Assembly (NCBI GenBank): GCA_035695045.1
Contig: DASSEX010000015.1
Coordinates: 1 to 12,236 of the forward strand
Origin: DASSKP01 sp035695045
GTDB taxonomy: Bacteria; Actinomycetota; Actinomycetes; JAFAQI01
Direction: 5' to 3'
Length of the DNA: 12,236 nucleotides
The first letter of the stretch is position 1; every line of letters starts with the position of its first letter. The translations under genes were made by a program, and so were the position numbers. Shown one piece after another: positions 1 through 6,538 of this stretch. The notes below the pieces were generated by a model that worked only from the letters and a program-made list of their open reading frames with translations, was not told the DNA's origin and made no database searches.

Positions 1-437
1 TCGGTGTGGCCGGGTCGACGGAGGACGCCACCTGCCTTTGCTCGCAGTGGCACCACGTGCCCCGGGCGGGTGAAGTCGACGGCGCTGGAAGCCGGATCGG
101 CGAGAGCCCGCATCGTCGTCGCGCGATCGTGCGCCGAGATCCCGGTCGTCGTGCCTTCCCGTGCATCAACGGAGACGGTGTACGCCGTCCCCCGCTTGTC
201 CTGGTTGGTGTGGTACATCGGCGGCAGGTCGAGGCGGTCGCAGTCCTCGTCGGTGAGTGGCACGCAGATGTAGCCGGACGTGTAGCGCACCATGAAGGCC
301 ACGAGATCCGGCGTCGCCATCTCGGCCGCGAAGATGAGGTCGCCCTCGTTCTCGCGGTCGGCATCGTCGACGACGATCACCGGCTTGCCGGCAGCGATGT
401 CGGCGACTGCGCGCTCGACCGTTGCGAACATGGTCAT
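1..437 (-). CDS. ribBA: 3,4-dihydroxy-2-butanone 4-phosphate synthase (N-terminal part of RibBA), partial
   Basis: This domain converts ribulose 5-phosphate to 3,4-dihydroxy-2-butanone 4-phosphate plus formate, supplying the four-carbon unit of riboflavin. I read 145 residues before the frame leaves the window; the first complete codon is at 3-5. Visible are the acidic Mg-binding signature DDADRENEGDL (24-34), TTGISAHDRATT (97-108), RPGHVVPL (124-131) and RRPGHT (140-145), which carries the catalytic His. The GTP cyclohydrolase II half usual in actinobacterial RibBA would lie beyond the edge, so the fusion is inferred, not seen. The ATG at 437 overlaps the ribE stop as ATGA, but its GGAG (443-440) is only 2 nt away. 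A second in-frame ATG at 431 sits 8 nt from the same GGAG and may be the real start, two codons later. It belongs to the FMN-controlled rib operon. Confidence 0.96.
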   Translation of the reverse strand, partial: MTMFATVERAVADIAAGKPVIVVDDADRENEGDLIFAAEMATPDLVAFMVRYTSGYICVPLTDEDCDRLDLPPMYHTNQDKRGTAYTVSVDAREGTTTGISAHDRATTMRALADPASSAVDFTRPGHVVPLRAKAGGVLRRPGHT

Positions 438-1072
438 GACTCCTCTGTCTCCCTGCCGGGAAGCCGACCGGCGAGCGCACGCTCGACGCTGTCCGCGACC
501 AGCCGTTCGATGTACTTCGCGAAGATGTCGACCTCGACGTTGACCTGGTCGCCGGGCGCCCTTGTGCCCCACGTGGTCCGGCGCAACGTCTCGGGAATGA
601 GGCTGACCGTCACCACGGGGTCGTCGACGGCCGCGACGGTGAGGCTGACGCCGTCGAGCGCGATGGAGCCCTTCTCGACGACGTAGCGACACAGCTCCGT
701 GGGAATCTCGAGCCTGACGACGTCCCACGCACTGCCTGGTTGCCGGTCGAGGACTCGGCCGACTCCGTCGACGTGGCCCTGCACGATGTGCCCGCCGAGC
801 AACGTCCCGACGGTCGCCGCCCGCTCGATGTTGACGCGGTCGCCCGGACTCAGCGCGCCGAGCGAGCTCCGACGCAGCGTCTCCAGCATGACGTCGGCGG
901 TGATGCTCGCGCCGTCGACGGACGCGGCAGTGAGGCAGACACCGTTGACGGCAACGGAGTCACCGAGTGCCGTGCCCTCGAGCAGCGCGTCTTCGATCGT
1001 GAGTCGCGCGCAGTCGTCCCGCACCTCGACTGCCGTGACCGCGGCCAGGCTCTCGACGATGCCGGTGAACAT
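434..1072 (-). CDS. ribE: Riboflavin synthase, alpha subunit
   Basis: Riboflavin synthase dismutates two molecules of 6,7-dimethyl-8-ribityllumazine to riboflavin and the pyrimidine precursor. The 212-residue protein has the family's usual length and its two lumazine-binding barrels. Barrel 1 opens with the hallmark MFTGIVE (1-7) and contains VNGVCLT (42-48). Barrel 2 starts near residue 93 with GGHIVQGHVDG (93-103) and contains the matching LDGVSLT (139-145). I chose the ATG at 1072 because MFTGIVE is the invariant N-terminus; the 24 upstream codons of the open frame lie inside ribD. The ribD stop is one base upstream, and a GAAGGG stretch upstream can serve as ribosome binding site. Its stop overlaps the ribBA start as ATGA. 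The same gene is called ribC in mycobacteria. Confidence 0.97.
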   Translation of the reverse strand: MFTGIVESLAAVTAVEVRDDCARLTIEDALLEGTALGDSVAVNGVCLTAASVDGASITADVMLETLRRSSLGALSPGDRVNIERAATVGTLLGGHIVQGHVDGVGRVLDRQPGSAWDVVRLEIPTELCRYVVEKGSIALDGVSLTVAAVDDPVVTVSLIPETLRRTTWGTRAPGDQVNVEVDIFAKYIERLVADSVERALAGRLPGRETEES

Positions 1073-1073
1073 G

Positions 1074-2174
1074 TCAGCGCCCTTCTCTCGTGAGAACTGC
1101 GTCGATTCGTACGTCGACACCGACCTGCGTGACGTCCTGCACATCGAGCCGCACCGCTTCGCCGATCGTCGTCACACCGGCGGCGCCGAGGACCGGCGGT
1201 CCCGCCCCCAACAGCGCAGGTGCGTGATAGCCCACGACACGGTCGACCAGGCGGCTGCGCACGAACGAACCGGCAAGCGTTGCGCCGCCCTCCAGCAGCA
1301 GCAGCAACGCCTCGCGCGCGAACAGCTCCGCGAGCAACGCGCCGAGATCGACCCTCGCGTCGCGGCGAGGGAGCTCGAGCACGTCCGCACCCGCGGACCG
1401 CAGGGCCTTCACCCGTTCCGCTTGCGCATCGGTGCCCACCGCGACGAGCGTCGGCGCCGTGTCATCGAGGATTCGGGCCGACAGCGGCGTGCGAGCGGAG
1501 CCGTCCACGACGACCCGAAGAGGCTGGCGGACCGTCGGCACGTCGCGCACCGTGAGCTGCGGGTCATCGGCGAGCACCGTGCCGATGCCGACGACGACGG
1601 CATCCGACGCAGCACGCAGCCGGTGCACGTCCCGTCGCGCCTCGGCGCCGGTGATCCACCGGCTGGTGCCGTCCGGAGCGGCCGTCCGGCCGTCGAGCGT
1701 CGCGGCGTACTTCCACGTCACATGCGGCCGTCGGCGACGTACCGCGGTGAGCCACGGGCCGAGAGTCGCCTGCGCCTCGTCCGCGAGCAGACCCGACTCG
1801 ACGTCGACGCCCTGTGCACGCAGCACCTCCGCTCCCCCGGCTGCGTCACCGTGGGGATCGCCGACCGCGAAGACGACCCGGCGCACGCCGGCGGCGGCGA
1901 TGGCATCGGTGCACGGACCGGTGCGGCCGACATGGCGGCAGGGCTCGAGGGTGACGACCAGGGTGCCGCCGGACGCCGCGCTGCCGGCGGCCTGCAGGGC
2001 CACGATCTCTGCGTGCGCGCCCCCGACCTGTTGTGTGCCGCCCTCCCCGACGACCGCACCGTCGGCGGACAGCACGACCGCCCCGACCGCCGGGTTGGGG
2101 TTGCTCGTGCCGAGCGCCGCGGCGGCAAGCTCCAGCGCACGCTGCATCGCAGCGGTCTCCGCGGGCGTCGCCAT
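1074..2174 (-). CDS. ribD: Bifunctional riboflavin biosynthesis deaminase/reductase RibD
   Basis: RibD carries out steps 2 and 3 of riboflavin synthesis: deamination of the pyrimidine produced from GTP, then NADPH-dependent reduction of its ribosyl side chain. The 366 residues hold an N-terminal zinc deaminase (about 8-145), with TSNPNPAVGAV (23-33), HAE (54-56; zinc His and catalytic Glu) and the zinc cysteines C79 and C88 in TLEPC...GRTGPC. The C-terminal RibD reductase domain (about 150-366) has KYAATLDGR (155-163), RWITG (172-176), GIGTVLADDP (196-205) and LLEGGATLAGSF (293-304). A short CTG run encodes consecutive leucines at 289-294. The ATG at 2174 follows GGAGG with 9-nt spacing. The frame stays open upstream through the riboswitch, but that part is leader RNA. 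Gene 1 of the FMN-controlled operon; also called ribG. Confidence 0.97.
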   Translation of the reverse strand: MATPAETAAMQRALELAAAALGTSNPNPAVGAVVLSADGAVVGEGGTQQVGGAHAEIVALQAAGSAASGGTLVVTLEPCRHVGRTGPCTDAIAAAGVRRVVFAVGDPHGDAAGGAEVLRAQGVDVESGLLADEAQATLGPWLTAVRRRRPHVTWKYAATLDGRTAAPDGTSRWITGAEARRDVHRLRAASDAVVVGIGTVLADDPQLTVRDVPTVRQPLRVVVDGSARTPLSARILDDTAPTLVAVGTDAQAERVKALRSAGADVLELPRRDARVDLGALLAELFAREALLLLLEGGATLAGSFVRSRLVDRVVGYHAPALLGAGPPVLGAAGVTTIGEAVRLDVQDVTQVGVDVRIDAVLTREGR

Positions 2175-2220
2175 GCCGGTCGTCCTCCTCCTCGATGCGC
2201 GATCGGGAGGGTGGGCCGGC
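2175..2220 (-). promoter_or_regulatory. ribD ribosome binding site inside a predicted sequestering hairpin
   Basis: Reading the minus strand, CCTCCCGAT (2210-2202) can pair with ATCG-A-GGAGG (2196-2187), leaving a 5-nt loop and one bulged A. An outer helix GCCGG (2220-2216) with CCGGC (2179-2175) ends immediately before the ribD ATG. The Shine-Dalgarno run GGAGGAGG (2191-2184) lies within this fold. This is what a translation-controlling FMN riboswitch expression platform would look like. The pairings are read by eye and no energies were computed. Confidence 0.55.
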
Positions 2221-2233
2221 GAACGACGAACGC

Positions 2234-2253
2234 GCATGCGCGAGGGCGCATGC
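2234..2253 (-). other. Perfect 8-bp hairpin in the rib leader
   Basis: GCATGCGC (2253-2246) and GCGCATGC (2241-2234) form a perfect stem with a 4-nt loop, CCTC, between the riboswitch aptamer and the ribD RBS. No U-tract follows, so it is not a canonical intrinsic terminator. It probably helps organise the expression platform. Confidence 0.5.
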
Positions 2254-2264
2254 CCGGGCCGCTC

Positions 2265-2414
2265 GCGCGTTCCTCCCATCCGGACTTTCACCGTCGGTCC
2301 TGGAGTCTCACCAGGTCCACCGGTCACTGGGGGTGACCGGGTCGCGGACTTCCGATGCCACAGGCGTGGCCTCGGTCACCGCCGGCTCGGAGTTACACCG
2401 ATCCCGGAGCGCGC
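2265..2414 (-). promoter_or_regulatory. FMN riboswitch (RFN element) upstream of ribD
   Basis: The minus strand carries the conserved blocks of the FMN aptamer in the correct order: CGGTGTAACTCCGAG, GCCGGCGGT, AGTCCGCGACCC, CTGGTGAGACTCCAG, ACCGACGGT, then AAAGTCCGGATGGGAGGA. The closing P1 helix pairs GCGCGCTCC (2414-2406) with GGAACGCGC (2273-2265), with a single A/C mismatch, which fixes the aptamer limits at about 150 nt. FMN binding to this class lowers expression of riboflavin genes. It precedes ribD-ribE-ribBA, exactly the expected target. Control here is probably at translation initiation, because the downstream hairpins lack a U-tract and one of them covers the Shine-Dalgarno sequence. 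Confidence 0.97.
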
Positions 2415-2429
2415 AAGTGGTACGTCGCC

Positions 2430-2458
2430 ATTCTCGCACTTCTTTCCGGGGGCGTCGA
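2430..2458 (-). promoter_or_regulatory. Candidate promoter of the rib operon
   Basis: A -35-like TCGACG (2458-2453, 4 of 6 to TTGACA) is followed after 17 nt by GAGAAT (2435-2430), preceded by TGC as in an extended -10. The predicted start near 2423 would place the riboswitch P1 helix about nine bases into the transcript. Spacing and position are convincing; the motif match is moderate. Confidence 0.42.
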
Positions 2459-2481
2459 CGAGCGGGCGTATGGAGCACTCG

Positions 2482-2502
2482 CCGGCCGATGGGTCAGGCC
2501 GG
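2482..2502 (-). terminator. Possible U-tract-less terminator hairpin at the regulator's stop codon
   Basis: CCGGCC (2502-2497) and GGCCGG (2487-2482) form a perfect 6-bp GC stem with a 9-nt loop that contains the TGA of the response regulator gene. It lies just upstream of the candidate rib promoter. No T-run follows, so termination is only a possibility. Confidence 0.27.
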
Positions 2503-3462
2503 ATGCACCTGCTCCGCGGGCTCCGTCTCTCCGACCGGGTCGGAGCGCCGGTCGATGGCGACGGCAGACCCGAGCTGCCCCTTCGCAACGACCTTCATCT
2601 CCGTCGCAACCGCCACGATCGCGCGGTAGTCCGCGTAGTGGCGCCGTCCGGTCACCGCGACGCCGATGGAGACCGAGACCAGGGGGAACGTGCGCTCGTT
2701 GCCCTGGCGGTCGACGATGGTGATGTGCCCCCGACGGACGTCGTCGGGGTCGTGCAACAGGGCGACCCCCTGGTCGAACCGGTTGATGACCTCACTGGTG
2801 AGTGACTCGACCTGGTCCGGCTCGCAGATGACCACGAAGTCGTCGCCGCCGACGTGTCCGATGAACGGCTGCGCGCCGACGACCTCCGCACCGACCGCCT
2901 TGAGCGTCGCCGCCAGCAGCGTGATGACGTCGTCGCCACGCAACCAGCCGTAGCGGTCGTTGAACGCCTTGAAGTTGTCCAGGTCGACGTGGCACACGGC
3001 GAACGGCCGGTCGCCCGATGCCCGGCTGGCGATCTCCTCGTTGATCCGGTGGTTGCCCGGCAGCCCCGTCAGCGGCGAGACCGCGCGCATCTCGGCGTTG
3101 CGCCGCAAGGTCGACCGCACCCGCGCGATCAGCTCGAGGGTGTCGAAGGGCTTGATGATGTAGTCGTCCGCGCCGGCGGTGAGTCCCACCACCTTGTCGA
3201 CGCTCAGGCTCTTCGCCGTCAGCATGATGACCGGCAGGCTCGCCGTGAGCGGATCCGAGCGCAGCCGCCTCGTCAGCTCGACACCATCCATGCGCGGCAT
3301 CATCACGTCGACGAGTGCGAGGTCCGGCAGCTGCCGAGCGATGACCTCGAGGGCCTCCTGGCCGTCATGCGCGACGAGGACATCGAATCCCTCGAGACGC
3401 AGGTTGACCTCGATGAAGCGGGCGATGTCGACATCGTCGTCGACCACGAGGACGGTGCTCAC
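2494..3462 (-). CDS. Response regulator with receiver and variant GGDEF (diguanylate cyclase-type) domains
   Basis: The 322-residue cytoplasmic protein resembles PleD/WspR-type regulators that make cyclic di-GMP after phosphorylation. The receiver domain (about 2-120) has the acidic cluster D8-D10, phosphoacceptor D52 in VDVMMP, T82 and K104 in KPF, all intact. The GGDEF domain (about 126-303) has SPLTGLPGN (129-137), VDLDNFKAFND (159-169, with metal Asp D160 and N168), RGDD (175-178), VSVSIGVA (262-269) and a terminal AKGQLG. The signature is GGDDF (205-209), preceded by H203 where active enzymes usually have Arg, and I see no RxxD inhibitory site. Cyclase activity is therefore uncertain. 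The GTG start at 3462 overlaps the rpe stop as GTGA, with only a weak GGCGGGG upstream, suggesting translational coupling to rpe. The C-terminal tail (about 304-322) looks disordered. I know no gene symbol for it. Confidence 0.93.
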   Translation of the reverse strand: MSTVLVVDDDVDIARFIEVNLRLEGFDVLVAHDGQEALEVIARQLPDLALVDVMMPRMDGVELTRRLRSDPLTASLPVIMLTAKSLSVDKVVGLTAGADDYIIKPFDTLELIARVRSTLRRNAEMRAVSPLTGLPGNHRINEEIASRASGDRPFAVCHVDLDNFKAFNDRYGWLRGDDVITLLAATLKAVGAEVVGAQPFIGHVGGDDFVVICEPDQVESLTSEVINRFDQGVALLHDPDDVRRGHITIVDRQGNERTFPLVSVSIGVAVTGRRHYADYRAIVAVATEMKVVAKGQLGSAVAIDRRSDPVGETEPAEQVHPA

Positions 3463-4151
3463 GGCTGCCGCCCCGCCTGCCACGACGCCTTCGCCGATGC
3501 TTCTTCGGCTTTGGCGCGCAGCTTGCGCACGGCGTCGGCCGGGTCGTCGGCGCCGTACACGGCGGACCCCGCGACGAAGACGTCGGCTCCCGCCTCGGCA
3601 CAGCGCACGATGGTTGTTTCGTCGACGCCGCCGTCGACCTGTACCCACACGGCATGTTCGCCGTCACGGACGAGACGCCGTGCCCGCTCGATCTTCGGCA
3701 GCACGACGTCGAGGAACCGCTGGCCGCCGAACCCGGGTTCGACCGTCATCAGCAGGACCATGTCGATCTCGGGCAGCAGGTCGGCATAGGGCTCGACCGG
3801 CGTGGCGGGCTTGAGCGCGAGGCCGGCGCGGGCGCCCGCCGACCGCAGGTTGCGGGCCAGCCGGACAGGCGCGGCGGCGGCCTCGACGTGGAAGGTGACG
3901 TTGCGGGCCCCTGCCTCGGCGTAGGCCGGTGCCCACCTGTCCGGGTCCTCGATCATCAGATGGCAGTCGAGCGGCAAGGAGGTGTGCTTCAGCAAGGACT
4001 CCACCACGGGAAGCCCCAACGTGAGGTTGGGTACGAAGTGGTTGTCCATCACGTCGACATGGATCCAGTCGGCATCGCCGACGGCCGCGACCTCGTCGGC
4101 GAGCCGGGCAAAGTCCGCGGACAGAATGCTCGGCGAGATCTGAACTCCCAC
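3459..4151 (-). CDS. rpe: Ribulose-phosphate 3-epimerase
   Basis: Rpe interconverts ribulose 5-phosphate and xylulose 5-phosphate in the pentose phosphate pathway. The 230-residue TIM barrel has ISPSILSADF (5-14), the metal and catalytic segment HVDVMDNHFVPN (31-42; H31, D33), CHLMIEDP (63-70; H64), the phosphate-binding region around EPGFGGQRF (138-146) and VDGGV (172-176; D173). I chose the GTG at 4151 because homology starts at once and GGAAGGGG stands a few bases upstream. The frame is open much further upstream, but that part lies inside rsmB. The 47-nt gap to the rsmB stop could hold a promoter. Its stop overlaps the regulator start. Its substrate ribulose 5-phosphate is also the RibB substrate, which fits the old linkage to riboflavin genes. 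The Ala/Lys-rich tail beyond about 210 is poorly conserved. Confidence 0.97.
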   Translation of the reverse strand: MGVQISPSILSADFARLADEVAAVGDADWIHVDVMDNHFVPNLTLGLPVVESLLKHTSLPLDCHLMIEDPDRWAPAYAEAGARNVTFHVEAAAAPVRLARNLRSAGARAGLALKPATPVEPYADLLPEIDMVLLMTVEPGFGGQRFLDVVLPKIERARRLVRDGEHAVWVQVDGGVDETTIVRCAEAGADVFVAGSAVYGADDPADAVRKLRAKAEEASAKASWQAGRQP

Positions 4152-4195
4152 GCCGGCCCCTTCCGCACCGCGCAGACCGCGGTCACGTCGCGGTG

Positions 4196-4201
4196 AGTCT
4201 A
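4196..4201 (-). promoter_or_regulatory. Candidate -10 element (TAGACT) ahead of rpe
   Basis: TAGACT fits the actinobacterial TANNNT -10 pattern and includes the rsmB stop codon TAG. It would start transcription near 4189, about 38 nt before the rpe GTG. I find no convincing -35 at 16-18 nt, so this rests on the hexamer alone. Confidence 0.22.
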
Positions 4202-5584
4202 GGGTCTCGGGTTCTCCCGCCGCGATGACCGTCGGAGCAAGGCGAGATACATGGCGTCCGTGCCGTGCCGGTGCGGCCACAGCTGGACATCGGGGCCGGG
4301 TCCGATGTCGGACAACCCGGGCATGCACTCGCGGGCGTCCATCCACTCGAGGTCCGACCTGACACCCAGCACGTGCTCGACGACCTGGCGGGTCTCCGCA
4401 GGGTGAGGCGAGCAGGTCACGTAGGCGACGATGCCGCCCGGCCGCACGACGTCGACGGTGGCTGTGAGCAGCGCGCGCTGCAGCTCGACGAGCCGAGCGA
4501 TGTCGGCGGACGTGCGACGCCAACGAACCTCCGGTCGCCGACGCAGTGCGCCGAGCCCCGTGCACGGAGCATCGACGAGCGCCCGGTCGAAGGCGTTCGC
4601 GGGAAACGGTGGACGCCGCCCGTCAGCGACGACCGCATCAGCGCCACTCGCTCCGGCAAGTGCGTCACGCACCAGCCGCGCCCGGTGCGGTTGCGCGTCG
4701 ACGGCGACGAGCCGGCCGCCGACAGGTAGGAGTCCGGCCAGCAGCGCGGCCTTGCCGCCGGGACCGGCGCACGCGTCGAGCCAGCGTTCGCCCGGCGCGT
4801 TGTCCGTCGAAGTCACCGGTTCGGCCCGGGTCAGCGCAAGAGCGACCAGCTGCGAACCCTCGTCCTGGACGGCTGCGGCACCTTCGCGCACCGCCGCGAT
4901 CGAGGCCGGATCGCCCCCGGCGAGCCGGACGGCGTACGGCGACCAGGGACCTGCCGACGCACCCGGGGGCGCTTGCCGGAGCAGGTCGTCACGACTGACT
5001 CGCCCCGGTCGAGCGACGAGATGGGTGACCGGTCGATCCTCCGCGAGCGCGGCGCGAAGCTCGGCAACGTCGTCGTGCAGCGCATCGGCGAACGCCGTGA
5101 CGATCCACAGCGGTTGGCCGTGCTCGAAGGCGAGCCGGCCGAGCGGTTCGGCGGGCGCCAGCCGGTCGACCCAGCCCGGCCAGTCGAGCTCCGCGACCCG
5201 TCGAAGTACAGCGTTGACGAAGCTCACGACCTTCTCCCCCGCGACGGCGCGGGCGAGATCGACCGTCGAGTGCACGGCCGCGTGCGCGGCCACCCTCATG
5301 TGCAGGATCTGGTAGGCGCCGAGACGGAGCACCGCCCGAACCTGAGGATCGAGTGCGTCGACCGAGCGCTTCGCCCCGGTCGCAATGACCTGATCCAGCA
5401 CCCCCGCCCAGCGCAGCGTGCCGTAGGCGAGCTCGGTCGTGAACGCCGCATCGCGGGCGTCCACCCCGCGCTCTCGCAGCAGTCGAGGCAGCAAGAGGTT
5501 GGCGTAGGCACCCTCAGCCTCGACGGCCAGCACGACGTCGTACGCCGTCCGACGCGGAACGTCGACCGGTCGGCGAGGGCTCAC
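4199..5584 (-). CDS. rsmB: 16S rRNA (cytosine-5) methyltransferase, RsmB/Sun family
   Basis: RsmB transfers a methyl group from S-adenosylmethionine to C5 of a cytosine in 16S rRNA (C967 in E. coli). The 461 residues have the expected two-part layout. A NusB-like RNA-binding domain (about 8-135) includes ELAYGTLRW and SFVNAVLRRV. The C-terminal Rossmann methyltransferase (about 235-450) has motif I LDACAGPGGK (269-278), VDAPCTGLGALRR (337-349; C341) and YVTCSPHPAET (388-398; C391). Those two cysteines are the pair used by RNA m5C methyltransferases. The start is a GTG at 5584 that overlaps the fmt stop as GTGA, so translation is probably coupled to fmt. Only a weak purine stretch precedes it. 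M. tuberculosis calls this gene fmu and also places it between fmt and rpe. Confidence 0.97.
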   Translation of the reverse strand: MSPRRPVDVPRRTAYDVVLAVEAEGAYANLLLPRLLRERGVDARDAAFTTELAYGTLRWAGVLDQVIATGAKRSVDALDPQVRAVLRLGAYQILHMRVAAHAAVHSTVDLARAVAGEKVVSFVNAVLRRVAELDWPGWVDRLAPAEPLGRLAFEHGQPLWIVTAFADALHDDVAELRAALAEDRPVTHLVARPGRVSRDDLLRQAPPGASAGPWSPYAVRLAGGDPASIAAVREGAAAVQDEGSQLVALALTRAEPVTSTDNAPGERWLDACAGPGGKAALLAGLLPVGGRLVAVDAQPHRARLVRDALAGASGADAVVADGRRPPFPANAFDRALVDAPCTGLGALRRRPEVRWRRTSADIARLVELQRALLTATVDVVRPGGIVAYVTCSPHPAETRQVVEHVLGVRSDLEWMDARECMPGLSDIGPGPDVQLWPHRHGTDAMYLALLRRSSRRENPRP

Positions 5585-6510
5585 TCGAACCCGTCGCCGG
5601 AGCTCAACCGCACGCCGCGTGCCCAGGCATCGGCGGACATGAGCGCGCGACCCTCCGGCTGGACGTCCGTCAATCGCACGGGAGAGCTTCCGGTGCCGAC
5701 GAGCACGCCGTCACCGTCGAGATGCAGCGCGCCGGGTCGGACATCTGCCGCGTCAGCTACGACGTCGACGGGAGCGAGCTTCAGCCGCTTGCCGCGGAAC
5801 GTCGTCCACGCCCCGGGGGCCGGCGTGCAGGCCCGGACGACCCGGTCGACACGCAATGCGGGAGCCGACCAGTCGACCCGGGCGTCGTCGGGAGTGAGCT
5901 TGCCCGCTGTCGTCACGCCGTCGACCGGCTGCGGCCGGGGCTGCAGGCTGCCGTCAGCAATGCCGTCGAGTGTCGCGAGCAGAAGGCCGGCCCCGTCAAC
6001 GGCGAGGCGGTCCAGCAAGGCGCCCGCCGTCTCACGGTCTCCGATCTGCGCGGTCAGCATGCCGAAGACCGGACCGCTGTCGAGCCCTTCCTCGATGAGG
6101 AACGTCGTCGCACCGGTGATCTCGTCGCCGGCGAGAATCGCGTGCTGCACCGGCGCGGCGCCGCGCCACGCCGGCAGCAGCGAGAAGTGCAGGTTGACCC
6201 AGCCGTGCGTCGGGATGTCGAGTGCCGGACGCGGCAGGAGTGCGCCGTACGCCACAACAGGACAGCACTCCGGTGCGAGGTCACGCAGCGTCCGCAGGAA
6301 GTCCTCGTCACCCGCGCGCAGCGGCTGCAGCACGGGAATGCCGCGCTCTTCGGCGACGTCCTTGATCGGACTGGTCCGAACGGTCCGGCCACGACCGGCG
6401 GGCTTGTCCGGCCGGGTGACGACCGCGACGACCTCATGGCGTCCACTGTCGAGGATCGCGTGCAGCGACGGCACGGCGACGGATGGCGTGCCGGCGAAGA
6501 CCAGACGCAT
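5581..6510 (-). CDS. fmt: Methionyl-tRNA formyltransferase
   Basis: Fmt formylates initiator Met-tRNA using 10-formyltetrahydrofolate, preparing it for bacterial translation initiation. The protein has 309 residues, typical for the family. The N-terminal formyltransferase domain (about 1-180) begins MRLVFAGTPSVAVPSL and carries VNLHFSLLPAWRGAAP (105-120) with N106 and H108, plus GLDSG with D144. These three catalytic residues fall at the same numbers as in E. coli. The C-terminal tRNA-binding barrel (about 205-305) contains KLTPDDARVDW and PGAWTTFRGKRLK. The ATG at 6510 starts directly at the conserved N-terminus, 28 nt after the def stop; the upstream GGCGGG is a weak ribosome binding site. 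It sits with def, whose product removes the formyl group Fmt adds, and overlaps rsmB downstream. Confidence 0.98.
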   Translation of the reverse strand: MRLVFAGTPSVAVPSLHAILDSGRHEVVAVVTRPDKPAGRGRTVRTSPIKDVAEERGIPVLQPLRAGDEDFLRTLRDLAPECCPVVAYGALLPRPALDIPTHGWVNLHFSLLPAWRGAAPVQHAILAGDEITGATTFLIEEGLDSGPVFGMLTAQIGDRETAGALLDRLAVDGAGLLLATLDGIADGSLQPRPQPVDGVTTAGKLTPDDARVDWSAPALRVDRVVRACTPAPGAWTTFRGKRLKLAPVDVVADAADVRPGALHLDGDGVLVGTGSSPVRLTDVQPEGRALMSADAWARGVRLSSGDGFE

Positions 6511-6538
6511 CAGTCAGGCCCGCCGGTGCACGAACCGG

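Noticed and set aside
1293..1307. Trinucleotide repeat (CTG on the minus strand)
   Set aside because: It is only about five units long and encodes a run of leucines in a hydrophobic strand of the RibD reductase domain where such residues are normal; no sign of a phase-variable tract.
2175..2327. N-terminal extension of the ribD frame by 51 codons
   Set aside because: The stretch covers the 3' part of the FMN riboswitch and the RBS hairpin, and homology to RibD begins at the ATG at 2174, which has a strong Shine-Dalgarno.
3463..3648. Upstream extension of the response regulator frame into rpe
   Set aside because: It is Arg-rich shadow of rpe; the receiver domain begins immediately after the GTG at 3462.
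4152..4565. Upstream extension of the rpe frame into rsmB
   Set aside because: It overlaps the catalytic part of rsmB; Rpe homology starts right after the GTG at 4151.
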